NCBI RefSeq assembly: GCF_014385165.1
Contig: NZ_JACRTF010000001.1
Location: 4,526,001-4,590,000 of the forward strand
From: Jilunia laotingensis
Lineage (GTDB): Bacteria; Bacteroidota; Bacteroidia; Bacteroidales; Bacteroidaceae
Direction of reading: 5' to 3'
DNA: 64,000 nt
A model generated the notes under the pieces. The model saw nothing but the letters and a program-made list of their open reading frames with translations, was not told where the DNA came from and did not search any database. Made by a program: the position numbers and the translations under genes. Shown piece by piece: positions 35,877 through 46,226 of the stretch (positions within the stretch are counted from its first letter, which is position 1; each line of letters begins with the position of its first letter).

Positions 35877-38800
35877 ATGAAACGGACTATATCTATCCCG
35901 GTTTTCTTTTCAATGCTCCTGATGATCATCATTAGCATGAATTCCTGTGCAGGCTGTCAGAAAGAAGTCATACCTTCCTCCGAGTATGCGCCTTATGTAA
36001 ATGCTTATACGGGAGGAGTCATATCATCATCCTCTCCCATACGCATAGAATTGACTCACGATCAGCCGGTGGTAGATCTGAATAATGAACTAAAAGACAA
36101 TCCCTTCCACTTCTCGCCTTCACTGAAAGGGAAGGCGTACTGGGTCAGCAATAACTGCATCGAATTTCTACCGGAAGAGGGAGAATTAAAGCCGGGAACC
36201 TTGTATGAAGCCTCTTTCAAATTAGGAAATTTCGTGAAGGTGGAAAAGCGGTTGAAAGAGTTCAATTTTTCTTTCCGGGTACAAGAGAAAAACTTCGCCC
36301 TCGCTCTGGAACCTCTGGATATAACAGCGGCAGCCCCCGACTATGCATCCGTAAAAGGTGAGATCCGATTCAGTGATGTCATAAGTGATGTCATAGATAA
36401 TGCCCATGTAGAGAAAATCCTGTCGGTTTCAGGGAACGGTTCCACCTCGTTGCCCATTTCCATAGAGGCAACCGGTAATCCTGCACGTTATGCTTTTACA
36501 ATCAACCGTATTCCAAGAGCAGAGAAAGACTATGAACTAGAAATAAAGCTGGATGGTAAACCTGTCGGTATCGACCGGAAGTTGACAGAGAATCTTATCA
36601 TCCCAGCGAAAAATGTATTCCGTTTCATGTCTGCACAACGGATCGAGCAACCGGAAAACGGGATACAACTTTCCTTCTCCGATCCCGTATCAGACACACA
36701 AGACCTGAAAGGATTGATCGAAATACCCGAGCTTTCAACTTATACATTTCAAGTTGTGAATGACAAGGTGAACGTATATTTTGAACCTACCAAAGCAAAT
36801 ACATTGACCGTGCGCATTTACGAAGGAGTAAAAAACATGCAGGGAAAACGTCTGGGCATCTCCCATTCGGTCTCTTTCAGCCAACCCAAATTGAAACCGC
36901 AGGTTGAATTACAAACACAAGCCGCCATCCTCCCCGACTCTAAAAACCTGATCATACCTTTCCGGGCTGTTAATCTGTATGCCGTAGATTTAAATGTGAT
37001 CCGTGTTTTTGAGAGCAACGTGCTGATGTTCATGCAAACAAACACACTCTCCTCCGCCAATGAATTGAGACGTTCGGGAAGACTGGTCTACAAAAAGACA
37101 CTCCGTTTGGATCAGGATCCCTCAAAAGACATTCATGGCTGGGAAGATTATTCCATCGACCTTTCCGGTCTGATCAATCAGCAACCGGGAGCTATTTACC
37201 GGATCATTCTCTCTTTTAAACAGGCATACTCAGCCTATCCTTGCGGGGATGAAGAGAAAGAGCTGCAAATTTCCGGTTCCGACGGCTTAACGAAAATCTC
37301 TTCGGAACAATTATCGGAAGAAGACGAAGCAATCTGGAATACACCGGAAGCTTATTATTATTATCAAAATATCGATGCACTGGACTGGAGGCAATATCGC
37401 TGGGAAGAGCGTGACAATCCTTGCCACCCGTCTTATTATATGGGTTCCGACCGGGTTGCTTCCTGTAATGTATTGGCCTCAAACCTGGGAATGACCGTAA
37501 AACGAAATTCAGCAAATACGATATGGGTCACAGTCAACAATATCCTTGACACAACCCCCACTGACAAAGCCGTGGTAACCGCCTACAACTTCCAACTTCA
37601 ACCGGTAGGCAAAGCAGTAACCGATGACAATGGTTTTGCAGTCATAGAATCAAAAGGAGTACCTTTTATCGTCGTAGCCGAATCCGGGCAACAAAAAGCA
37701 TATGTCCGGGTAGTAGACGGAGAGGAAGAATCCGTCAGCCGCTTCGACACAGGAGGAAAAGAGATCCGGAAAGGACTGAAAGGGTTCATTTACGGAGAAA
37801 GAGGTGTCTGGCGACCCGGAGACACGCTTCACCTATCGTTCATGCTTGAAGACCGTAACAAGCGGATTCCCGACAAACATCCGGTAGCACTGGAAATTTA
37901 CAATCCGAGAGGTCAATTCTACAATAAAATGATCTCAACCAACGGGGTGAAAGGATTGTATACCTTTGCCGTACCCACCAAACCGGAAGACCCCACAGGA
38001 CTTTGGAATGCTTATATCAAAGTGGGAGGAACAGCCTTCCATAAATCATTGCGCATAGAAACCGTGAAGCCGAACCGGTTGAAAATCAACCTCCAGTTAC
38101 CCGGAAAAGTATTGGATGCTTCGGATAAGGAAGTACGCGCCAACTTATCGTCTTCCTGGTTGACAGGTGCCAAAGCACCGGGACTGAAAACAAAAGTGGA
38201 AATGTCACTGTCCAAAGTCAATACGCAATTCAAGAATTACGGACAGTACATATTCAATAATCCGGCAACGGAATTTACCTCTTCCCGTCTGGATATATTC
38301 AACGGCACGCTGGACAACAACGGGAATGTTTCATTTACATTCAAACTGCCGGATGCCAAAAATGCACCGGGATTGTTACAGGCAAACATCACTTCCCGCG
38401 TATTTGAACAAGGAGGAGATGCCAGTATCCATACGATGAGCGTTCCTTATTCTCCATTCAGTTCCTATGTCGGGATCAATCTCAACCAACCGAAGAACCG
38501 ATACATCGAAACAGACAAAGATCATGTATTCGATATTGTTACCGTCAATCCGGAAGGCAAACCAGTGGATCGTTCCGCCCTAGAATACAAAATATACCGC
38601 ATCGATTGGAGTTGGTGGTGGGAAGATTCTCAGGAATCTTTCGAGACTTATGTCAATAGCAGTTCTTATACGCCGGTAGCCACCGGAAAGCTACGCACGG
38701 TGAATGGGAAGACAAGTTTCAAATTCCGGGTCGACTATCCGGGTTGGGGACGCTATCTGGTTTATGTCAAAGATATGGAAAGCGGTCATGCAACGGGTGG

Positions 38801-41504
38801 AACGGTCTTTATAGACTGGCCTGAATCGCGCGGCCGTTCCAATAAATCCGATCCGAGCGGTATCAAGATGCTGACTTTCTCGTTAGACAAGGATTCCTAT
38901 CAAACCGGTGAAACCGTTACCGCCATTCTTCCCGCATCTGCCGGTGGAAGAGCGCTGGTTTCATTAGAAAACGGATCGACCGTACTGCAACGCGAATGGA
39001 TAGAAGTTTCCGGAAAGAAAGATACCAAATACCAGTTTAAAGTTACCCCGGAAATGGCTCCGAATGTTTACCTGCATGTAACGTTATTGCAACCTCATGC
39101 ACAGACGGTCAACGATCTTCCCATCCGCATGTATGGCGTGATGCCGGTGCTTGTCACCGACAAAGGTACGGTACTTGAGCCACAAATACGGATGCCTGAG
39201 GTATTACGTCCGGAAACAGAATTTAGTGTGACAGTCAGCGAGAAACAAGGAAAACCGATGACTTACACTTTGGCTATCGTAGATGACGGATTGCTCGACT
39301 TGACGAACTTCAAAACGCCTGATCCCTGGAACGAATTCTACGCCCGGGAAGCATTGGGCATCCGCACCTGGGATATGTATGATGATGTGTTGGGTGCATA
39401 TGCAGGGAGTTACGGTTCCCTATTCAGTACCGGTGGGGATGAAACCTTGAAACCGGCAGATACCAAAGCCAATCGTTTCAAACCCGTTGTACGCTACATC
39501 GGCCCGTTCAGCATAGGAAAAGGACAAAACCGGACGCATCGCATTACCTTACCGATGTATGTCGGCTCGGTACGTACCATGGTGGTAGCGGGTGAGAACG
39601 GTGCTTATGGAAAAGCGGAAAAGACAACGCCGGTACGTACACCTTTAATGATTCTTTCGACTCTCCCCCGCGTCCTCAGCACCGGAGAGGAGATTAAACT
39701 TCCGGTCAATGTATTTGCTATGGAGAAGGAAGTAAAGGACGTGAAAGTATCCGTCACCGTAAAAGGCGGTTTACAGGTTACGGACAGCCCTACCCAATCC
39801 GTAACTTTCGCCCGACCGGGCGACCAAATGGTTTATTTCCGCCTCAAGACGGGAAATAAGAGTGGAAAAGCCACTATCCGGATTGTAGCCGAAGGAGGTG
39901 GAAAGAAATTCACTGAAACAGTAGAAATAGAAATACGTAACCCGAATCCGGTAGTTACCCTTCGTGAAAGCAAATGGCTGGATAGCGGTAAGACAGCGGA
40001 ATTGACCTATCGGATCGAGAACACTTCTTCGGAAAACAGTGTCAAACTGGAGGTATCACGCATCCCATCGGTAGATATCAGCCGCCGGTTCGATTTCTTA
40101 TACAACTATCAGCATTATTGCACGGAACAATTGACATCCAAAGCTCTCCCTCTGTTGTTCATCGGGCAATTCAAAGCAATGGATGAAACTGAAACAAACC
40201 GTACAAAAACAAATGTCCAAGAGGCTATCAAACAGCTTTACGGCCGCCAACTTCCAAATGGAGGATTCATCTATTGGCCGGGGCAAGCCTCAGCTGACGA
40301 ATGGATCACATCGTATACAGGAATGTTCCTTATATTGGCACAGGAAAAGGGTTATGCCGTGAATGCCAATGTGCTGAACAAATGGAAACGGTTCCAACGG
40401 GCAGCTTCGCAAAACTGGCGTACTCCTCATGAGAATACCTATTATAATTGGCAATCGGATGTACAACAAGCATTCCGCCTTTATACACTGGCATTGGCAG
40501 GGGCACCGGAATACGGGGCAATGAACCGTATGAAAGAGATGCAACAAAATCTGTCGCTGCAAGCCAAATGGAGACTGGCAGCCGCCTATGCGCTGACCGG
40601 AAAAATAAAAGCGGCCAACGAAATAGTGTACAATGCACAAACCACCGTCAAGCCGTATTCCTCTTCCGAAGGAAATTACATATACGGTTCCTATGACCGG
40701 GATGAATCGATGATTCTGGAAACTTTGTTGTTAATGAACCGCGACCGGGAAGCGTTTGCACAAGCACAGCAAATCTCCCGTCATCTTTCGCAAGAAGAGT
40801 GGTTCAGTACCCAATCTACCGCTTTTGCCTTAATGGCGATGGGACGGCTGGCTGAAAAGTTATCAGGAACTCTTGATTTCACCTGGTCTCTGCAAGGAAA
40901 ACAGCAACCCGCGGTAAAGTCGGCGAAAGCTGTATTTGAAAAAGCATTGCCGGTGAAACCGGGTGAAGGTACAGTGACTGTCAGCAATAATGGCAAAGGA
41001 GTTTTGAATATAGACCTGATCACCCGAACGCAATTATTGAAAGATACATTGCCTGCCATAGCCAACAATCTGCGTATTGATGTGAAGTATACGGACTTAA
41101 ACGGTGCTTCCTTAAATATCGGAGAGTTGAAACAGGGAACAGACTTCACAGCAACCGTCACCGTAGCCAATATCAGTGGCACAACGGATTATTCTAATCT
41201 GGCGTTGACCCATATCATTCCTTCCGGTTGGGAAATATATAACGAGCGAATGATTATCGATCCCGAACAGGCAGGAAGTGCAGACAGCAACAATACTTAT
41301 ACTTACCGGAATATTCGGGATGATCGTGTGCTGACCTATTTCAACCTGAATAAGGGACAATACAAGACATTCACTATCAGGCTCCAGGCAAGTTATGCAG
41401 GAACATTCATTCTGCCGGCCATCCAATGTGAAGCCATGTATGATCCAGTCGTTCAGGCAAGAACACGGGCCGGAAAGACGGTAGTGAAATCCGCGTCTAA
41501 CTAA
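35877..41504 (+). CDS. Bacterial alpha-2-macroglobulin lipoprotein
   Basis: An 1875-residue lipoprotein (MLLMIIISMNSC, Cys about residue 24), i.e. a giant periplasmic protease trap. Order: N-terminal MG domains, MG1-2 with an IYEG-type region, MG3 region (KGFIYGERGVWRPGDTLHLSFML, the A2M_N motif), bait region and A2M core (VRYIGPFSIGKGQNRTHRITLPMYVGSVRTMVVAG), then the thioester domain with Y-C-T-E-Q-L near residue 1415, so the internal thioester (CxEQ) is retained, and a receptor-like C-terminal domain. It entangles and covalently traps proteases that breach the outer membrane. The PBP1C gene follows after 45 bases, the same partner as yfhM/pbpC in E. coli. Confidence 0.93.
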   Translation: MKRTISIPVFFSMLLMIIISMNSCAGCQKEVIPSSEYAPYVNAYTGGVISSSSPIRIELTHDQPVVDLNNELKDNPFHFSPSLKGKAYWVSNNCIEFLPEEGELKPGTLYEASFKLGNFVKVEKRLKEFNFSFRVQEKNFALALEPLDITAAAPDYASVKGEIRFSDVISDVIDNAHVEKILSVSGNGSTSLPISIEATGNPARYAFTINRIPRAEKDYELEIKLDGKPVGIDRKLTENLIIPAKNVFRFMSAQRIEQPENGIQLSFSDPVSDTQDLKGLIEIPELSTYTFQVVNDKVNVYFEPTKANTLTVRIYEGVKNMQGKRLGISHSVSFSQPKLKPQVELQTQAAILPDSKNLIIPFRAVNLYAVDLNVIRVFESNVLMFMQTNTLSSANELRRSGRLVYKKTLRLDQDPSKDIHGWEDYSIDLSGLINQQPGAIYRIILSFKQAYSAYPCGDEEKELQISGSDGLTKISSEQLSEEDEAIWNTPEAYYYYQNIDALDWRQYRWEERDNPCHPSYYMGSDRVASCNVLASNLGMTVKRNSANTIWVTVNNILDTTPTDKAVVTAYNFQLQPVGKAVTDDNGFAVIESKGVPFIVVAESGQQKAYVRVVDGEEESVSRFDTGGKEIRKGLKGFIYGERGVWRPGDTLHLSFMLEDRNKRIPDKHPVALEIYNPRGQFYNKMISTNGVKGLYTFAVPTKPEDPTGLWNAYIKVGGTAFHKSLRIETVKPNRLKINLQLPGKVLDASDKEVRANLSSSWLTGAKAPGLKTKVEMSLSKVNTQFKNYGQYIFNNPATEFTSSRLDIFNGTLDNNGNVSFTFKLPDAKNAPGLLQANITSRVFEQGGDASIHTMSVPYSPFSSYVGINLNQPKNRYIETDKDHVFDIVTVNPEGKPVDRSALEYKIYRIDWSWWWEDSQESFETYVNSSSYTPVATGKLRTVNGKTSFKFRVDYPGWGRYLVYVKDMESGHATGGTVFIDWPESRGRSNKSDPSGIKMLTFSLDKDSYQTGETVTAILPASAGGRALVSLENGSTVLQREWIEVSGKKDTKYQFKVTPEMAPNVYLHVTLLQPHAQTVNDLPIRMYGVMPVLVTDKGTVLEPQIRMPEVLRPETEFSVTVSEKQGKPMTYTLAIVDDGLLDLTNFKTPDPWNEFYAREALGIRTWDMYDDVLGAYAGSYGSLFSTGGDETLKPADTKANRFKPVVRYIGPFSIGKGQNRTHRITLPMYVGSVRTMVVAGENGAYGKAEKTTPVRTPLMILSTLPRVLSTGEEIKLPVNVFAMEKEVKDVKVSVTVKGGLQVTDSPTQSVTFARPGDQMVYFRLKTGNKSGKATIRIVAEGGGKKFTETVEIEIRNPNPVVTLRESKWLDSGKTAELTYRIENTSSENSVKLEVSRIPSVDISRRFDFLYNYQHYCTEQLTSKALPLLFIGQFKAMDETETNRTKTNVQEAIKQLYGRQLPNGGFIYWPGQASADEWITSYTGMFLILAQEKGYAVNANVLNKWKRFQRAASQNWRTPHENTYYNWQSDVQQAFRLYTLALAGAPEYGAMNRMKEMQQNLSLQAKWRLAAAYALTGKIKAANEIVYNAQTTVKPYSSSEGNYIYGSYDRDESMILETLLLMNRDREAFAQAQQISRHLSQEEWFSTQSTAFALMAMGRLAEKLSGTLDFTWSLQGKQQPAVKSAKAVFEKALPVKPGEGTVTVSNNGKGVLNIDLITRTQLLKDTLPAIANNLRIDVKYTDLNGASLNIGELKQGTDFTATVTVANISGTTDYSNLALTHIIPSGWEIYNERMIIDPEQAGSADSNNTYTYRNIRDDRVLTYFNLNKGQYKTFTIRLQASYAGTFILPAIQCEAMYDPVVQARTRAGKTVVKSASN

Positions 41505-41549
41505 ATCGTTAACATCATTTTATGCAGATTGTATGAATGAACACAATCC

Positions 41550-43904
41550 TTGTACGTGACATTTAAACTTTATATAGCGTTGATACGTAATCTTATTCAA
41601 GCAAAAATTCCTTTCTTAAAAAAGAAGTGGATAAAGGGAATAGGGATAATTACCCTACTTTTATTAGTATGGTTTATCTTTTGCCTCCCTGCACAATTAT
41701 TCCATGTGCCCTATTCTACCGTAGTGGCCGACAGGAATAACGAATTGCTTGGTGCCCGTATTGCTTCGGACGGACAGTGGCGATTTCCTCTGCGCAATAC
41801 AACTCCCGATAAAGTCAAAACCTGCCTGATCGAATTTGAAGATCATCACTTTTACCAACACTGGGGAGTAAACCCATTGGCGATAGCACGTGCCGCTTTT
41901 CAGAATATAAAACAGGGGCACATAGTCAGCGGAGGAAGTACTCTCACGATGCAGACCATTCGCCTGGCACGTAATAACCCGCGTACTTTTAAAGAAAAGT
42001 TCATCGAAATGGTATGGGCCACACGTCTGGAATTCCGCTATTCAAAAGAAGAAATCATGTCCCTTTACGTCTCTCACGCCCCCTTCGGAGGAAATGTAGT
42101 CGGGCTGGACGCTGCCGCATGGAGGTATTTCGGGCATCCGGCCGAAGAACTTTCATGGGCGGAAGCCGCCATGCTTGCAGTACTCCCCAATGCCCCGGCT
42201 ATGATCCACCTTTCAAAAGGAAGGGATTTGCTTCTCAAGAAACGGAACCGGCTCCTTAGCAAACTTCACGATAACGGTAAGATCAGCGATTCAGACTATG
42301 ACTTGGCTGTCAGCGAACCATTGCCACAAGAGCCAAAGCCACTCCCCCAAATAGCGCCACACCTCACAGATTATTTTTCTCAAACCCGGCAAGATCAATA
42401 TTCGGTAAGTACCATCGAACGGAACATTCAAACACAGGTAGAAGGACTTGTCGAACGGTGGAACCAGGAGTTTGCCCGAAGTGACATCCGGAACCTTGCG
42501 ATATTAGTGATCGATATAGAAAGAAATGAGCCGATCGCTTATTGCGGTAATCTGCATTTTAATAAAGAACAAAGCGGTAATCAAGTAGACATCATCCGTT
42601 CTCCACGAAGCACAGGCAGCATTCTTAAACCCTTTCTCTATTACGTCCTGTTGCAAGAAGGCGAGCTGTTACCCCATACGCTCGTGCCGGACATTCCGAT
42701 CAATATCAACGGTTTTGCTCCGCAAAATTTCAGCCAGCAATTTGAAGGTGCCGTTCCGGCCTCCGAAGCCATCGCACGTTCGCTTAATATTCCTACCGTA
42801 ACCATGTTACAACATTACAGTGTACCCAAATTCTACAACTTTCTGAAAGAAATAGGGCTTACCACCCTCAACCGCCCAGCCTCACATTACGGGCTGTCAC
42901 TGATCCTCGGAGGAGCCGAAGGAACCCTATGGGATATCACTACAGCCTACGCAGATATGGCTCGGAGCCTGAAAGGATTAGATCATACCTATTGTACCCT
43001 CACCCACTCCGATCCCCCACCCTTCACCCTCCCCGACCTATTTCAACCGGGAGGAGTCTGGCAAACCTTCGAAGCCATCAAGGAGGTCAACCGTCCTGAA
43101 GAAATAGATTGGCGTACCATTCCTTCCATGCAGACTATCGCCTGGAAAACGGGAACAAGTTACGGTTTCCGGGATGCATGGGCAGTAGGAGTCACTCCCC
43201 GTTATGCCGTAGGAGTATGGGTGGGAAATGCCACAGGCGAAGGCAAACCGGGACTGGTAGGGGCACGTACTGCCGGCCCTGTAATGTTCGATGTGTTCAA
43301 CCTTTTACCTTCTTCTCCCTGGTTCTCACGCCCGAAAGATATATTTATCGATGCAGAGGTATGCCGTCTGTCCGGACATCTGAAAGGACGATTCTGTGAA
43401 GAGACCGACACCGTGCTGATACTTCCTGCCGGACTCAAGACAGATGTCTGCCCTTATCATCACCCCGTCACATTGTCCGCCGATGGTACTTTCCGATTGT
43501 ATGAAAGTTGTATTAATACGGAAATTTCTATTCAGAAAAACTGGTTTACATTGCCTCCGGTATGGGAATGGTATTATAAACAGCATCATCCGGAGTACCG
43601 GACACTTCCTCCTTTCAAACCCGGCTGCGGAGAAGATAGCTTCCGACCCATGCAATTTATTTACCCTACCATGAATGCCCATATTCATCTGCCCAAGCAG
43701 ATGGACGGCAGCAAAGGTCAAATGACGTTCCAACTGGTACACAGTAATCCGGACGCTACCGTTTACTGGCATCTCGACGACAACTACCTTACAGAAACCA
43801 AAGATTTCCACAAAGTCTCCCTGACTCCTTCCGCAGGCAAGCATTCAATCACCGTAGTCGACGGAGAAGGGAATGCGGTTTCAGTAAGCTTCTTCATCGA
43901 ATAA
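41550..43904 (+). CDS. pbpC: Penicillin-binding protein 1C (bifunctional)
   Basis: A 784-residue inner-membrane peptidoglycan synthase: one N-terminal transmembrane helix (GIITLLLLVWFIFCLPAQLF), a GT51 glycosyltransferase domain (EFEDHHFYQHWGVNPLAIARAA with catalytic Glu, then GGSTLTMQ), and a transpeptidase domain with STGSILKP (SxxK), SRSLN (SxN) and KTGTSYG (KTG), plus the PBP1C-type C-terminal BiPBP_C domain (IYPTMNAHIHLPK). There is no ATG before the membrane helix; a TTG at 41550 or GTG at 41556 must be used. It repairs the wall alongside the A2M gene 45 bases upstream. Confidence 0.93.
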   Translation: MYVTFKLYIALIRNLIQAKIPFLKKKWIKGIGIITLLLLVWFIFCLPAQLFHVPYSTVVADRNNELLGARIASDGQWRFPLRNTTPDKVKTCLIEFEDHHFYQHWGVNPLAIARAAFQNIKQGHIVSGGSTLTMQTIRLARNNPRTFKEKFIEMVWATRLEFRYSKEEIMSLYVSHAPFGGNVVGLDAAAWRYFGHPAEELSWAEAAMLAVLPNAPAMIHLSKGRDLLLKKRNRLLSKLHDNGKISDSDYDLAVSEPLPQEPKPLPQIAPHLTDYFSQTRQDQYSVSTIERNIQTQVEGLVERWNQEFARSDIRNLAILVIDIERNEPIAYCGNLHFNKEQSGNQVDIIRSPRSTGSILKPFLYYVLLQEGELLPHTLVPDIPININGFAPQNFSQQFEGAVPASEAIARSLNIPTVTMLQHYSVPKFYNFLKEIGLTTLNRPASHYGLSLILGGAEGTLWDITTAYADMARSLKGLDHTYCTLTHSDPPPFTLPDLFQPGGVWQTFEAIKEVNRPEEIDWRTIPSMQTIAWKTGTSYGFRDAWAVGVTPRYAVGVWVGNATGEGKPGLVGARTAGPVMFDVFNLLPSSPWFSRPKDIFIDAEVCRLSGHLKGRFCEETDTVLILPAGLKTDVCPYHHPVTLSADGTFRLYESCINTEISIQKNWFTLPPVWEWYYKQHHPEYRTLPPFKPGCGEDSFRPMQFIYPTMNAHIHLPKQMDGSKGQMTFQLVHSNPDATVYWHLDDNYLTETKDFHKVSLTPSAGKHSITVVDGEGNAVSVSFFIE

Positions 43905-44250
43905 TAAAAAACATTGTGTCAGTTTTGACATTTTGTATATTCTGAGCCTCCATCAATAGCTTGAATGAAGCCACAAGGCTTAGTTAGCAAAAAGAAACGA
44001 TCGTAGCAGTTTCTACTGAACCATAAAAGTATGGCAAATGCCGGTTATGTCAATTAAAAAGTTCCATCTATACATAAAACTCTTTCCTTATAAGATGTGA
44101 TAATCCTTATTCACTTACATTTTAACAAATCCTATCCGTATGGATTGACGAAGCAATTACCCAGAAAGAGCCTCACCAAAAACTCCTTTTCTCCTCCGAT
44201 TCCTCTCCCCGGTGCCCTCCGGCATCTTCCTCGGTGAGCTTCAACACATT

Positions 44251-44303
44251 CATCGGTGAGTAACTTACCCTTCCTCACCGATGAGCAAGTTCTTCATCGG
44301 TGA
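44251..44303. repeat. CATCGGTGAG inverted repeat and satellite copies
   Basis: CATCGGTGAG (44251-44260) and CTCACCGATG (44274-44283) are exact inverse copies; a third copy CATCGGTGA is at 44295-44303 and a partial one (CCTCGGTGAG) at about 44229-44238. Confidence 0.7.
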
Positions 44304-44536
44304 CATCCAGTCTAATCCCTGCTCCCCAAAGCGTATATATTTGCAAGTTATCGAATAATATCGCCTAATTATAGAATATTTATCCATCCGTTTCATTTAT
44401 CAGCACCTATCAATCAAAATGCTCGGTAAGGAAACAAGATCATTTGCTTCCACTTTGTCACTTATTCCACTCACTCACCTACAAAAGTTGAATATAATCA
44501 TTCACCTCTTCCTCCCATAAATTGATACAATCTTCG

Positions 44537-44544
44537 TATCTTTG
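44537..44544 (+). promoter_or_regulatory. -7 promoter box 5 bases before the MFS start codon
   Basis: TATCTTTG is followed by CCTCC and then the ATG at 44550. With transcription starting about 4 bases after the box, the mRNA would be leaderless or nearly so. Confidence 0.5.
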
Positions 44545-44549
44545 CCTCC

Positions 44550-45725
44550 ATGAAGCAGATTTTAAAAGAAAACGGAGGTTTGCCAGCGTCCATTCTTTGG
44601 ACACTGGCAATTGTCGCAGGTATATCAGTAGCAAACCTTTACTATAACCAACCCCTGCTAAATATGATACGGCAGGAATTGGGAGTATCCGAATTTAAAA
44701 CCAATCTTATCTCTATGATCACACAGATAGGATATGCATTGGGATTATTGTTTATTATTCCGTTGGGTGACTTGTACCAACGGAAAAACATTATCATCAC
44801 CAATTTCTCCATACTGATTGTCTCATTGCTGACCATCGCTTTAGCTCCGAATATACACATCATACTGATAGCGTCTCTATTTACCGGTATCTGTTCGGTG
44901 ATTCCACAGATATTCATACCGATAGCCTCTCAGTTTTCAAAGCCGGAAAATAAAGGCAGGAACGTAGGAATCGTAGTGTCGGGATTGCTGACCGGAATTC
45001 TTGCATCCCGGGTAATAAGTGGTTTCATAGGCGAACTTTTCGGATGGAGAGAGATGTATTACATCGCAGCTGGAATGATGCTGATTTGTGGGATTGTTGT
45101 AGTCAAAGTCTTACCGGATATAAAACCTACTTTCAGTGGAAAATACAGCGAATTGATGAAATCTCTGTTCTTGTTGTTGAAAGAATACCCTCAACTACGA
45201 ATTTACTCGATCCGTGCCGCGCTCGCATTCGGTTCATTCCTTGCCATGTGGTCGTGTCTCGCCTTCAAGATGGGACAAGCTCCGTTCCATGCAAACAGCA
45301 ACGTCATCGGAATGTTGGGTCTTTGCGGCATTGCCGGAGCGCTTTCGGCATCATTGGTCGGTAAATATGTAAGGCGGATTGGTGTGCGACGGTTTAATTT
45401 TATAGGTTGTGGGTTAATACTTTTTGCCTGGTTTCTGCTATTCGTGGGGGAAAACACCTATTTCGGGATCGTTGCAGGGATCATTATTATCGATATAGGC
45501 ATGCAATGCATCCAGTTAAGTAACCAGACGAGTCTTTTCAGCCTGTGTCCCAGTGCCTCTAACCGAATCAATACCATTTTTATGACGACCTACTTCATTG
45601 GAGGCTCTTTCGGAACATTTCTGGCAGGTACCTTTTGGCAATCTTTCGGATGGTATGGCGTGATAGGCACAGGAGTCATACTGACAAGCTGTTCATTATT
45701 TATCACTTTATTTTCACGAAAGTAG
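44550..45725 (+). CDS. MFS transporter (sugar-efflux/YnfM type)
   Basis: A 391-residue inner-membrane exporter with twelve hydrophobic segments. The motif between helices 2 and 3 is GDLYQRKNIIITNF, an MFS motif A variant (GxLxDRxGRR), and NLYYNQPLLNMIRQELGVSE at the first loop is typical of the arabinose/drug-efflux subgroup (YnfM/AraJ-like). Substrate unknown. First gene of a short plus-strand run; the next gene starts 53 bases later. Confidence 0.88.
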   Translation: MKQILKENGGLPASILWTLAIVAGISVANLYYNQPLLNMIRQELGVSEFKTNLISMITQIGYALGLLFIIPLGDLYQRKNIIITNFSILIVSLLTIALAPNIHIILIASLFTGICSVIPQIFIPIASQFSKPENKGRNVGIVVSGLLTGILASRVISGFIGELFGWREMYYIAAGMMLICGIVVVKVLPDIKPTFSGKYSELMKSLFLLLKEYPQLRIYSIRAALAFGSFLAMWSCLAFKMGQAPFHANSNVIGMLGLCGIAGALSASLVGKYVRRIGVRRFNFIGCGLILFAWFLLFVGENTYFGIVAGIIIIDIGMQCIQLSNQTSLFSLCPSASNRINTIFMTTYFIGGSFGTFLAGTFWQSFGWYGVIGTGVILTSCSLFITLFSRK

Positions 45726-45778
45726 ATCAAAACAATGCTTAAGATTGTTGTTAATCTTGCATATCATCCTGAAAACTT

Positions 45779-46225
45779 ATGAAGTACGGAGTCAACAGAC
45801 AGGTTTTACTGATCACCGCCGGTATAGTATGGATCGTAGCGGGAGCCAATATCCTGCGGATAGGGATTGTGACATGGCTGAACGATTCACAATATTGGCT
45901 TTTTAAAATAGGGGAAGCCATAGTGGTATTCCTGCTGTTTTTTATACTTATATTCAGAAGGTTGTACTATAAACATACCGAACGTATCAGCCAAAAGAAG
46001 CATGAGAAAAATTGTCCTTTTTCATTTTTCGATGTAAAGGGTTGGGTCATCATGACTTTTATGATTTCACTGGGAATCGGTATCCGAAGCATGCACCTGT
46101 TACCCAATAGTTTCATATCCGTGTTTTACACGGGATTATCACTGGCACTGATCGCTACAGGATTTCTGTTCATCCGCTACTGGTGGATAAGGCGGCATGT
46201 ATTGAATAATCCAAAAACAGAATAA
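45779..46225 (+). CDS. Small integral membrane protein
   Basis: A 148-residue protein with four hydrophobic helices (ITAGIVWIVAGANILRIGIVTW, GEAIVVFLLFFILIFRRLYY, GWVIMTFMISLGIGIRSMHLL, GLSLALIATGFLFIRYWW) separated by basic loops, ending on a charged tail. I do not recognise a family. The ferritin/VIT gene starts 1 base after its stop codon, so both are one transcription unit and may act together in metal transport. Confidence 0.75.
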   Translation: MKYGVNRQVLLITAGIVWIVAGANILRIGIVTWLNDSQYWLFKIGEAIVVFLLFFILIFRRLYYKHTERISQKKHEKNCPFSFFDVKGWVIMTFMISLGIGIRSMHLLPNSFISVFYTGLSLALIATGFLFIRYWWIRRHVLNNPKTE

Positions 46226-46226
46226 C

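Larger units (their letters stand above)
43905..44549. other. 645-bp gap with clustered CATCGGTGA repeats
   Basis: No gene recognised. A weak hairpin (TGTCA-GTTT-TGACA then TTTT, 43917-43934) may terminate pbpC. From 44231 to 44303 the word CGGTGAG / CATCGGTGA recurs in both orientations (44231, 44251-44260, inverse 44274-44283, 44295-44303); two copies form a perfect 10-bp hairpin with a 13-base loop. A -7 box (44537-44544) precedes the MFS gene. Confidence 0.55.

Noticed and set aside
44229..44303. CRISPR-like repeats
   Set aside because: Copies are only 9-10 bp, in both orientations, with unequal short spacers.
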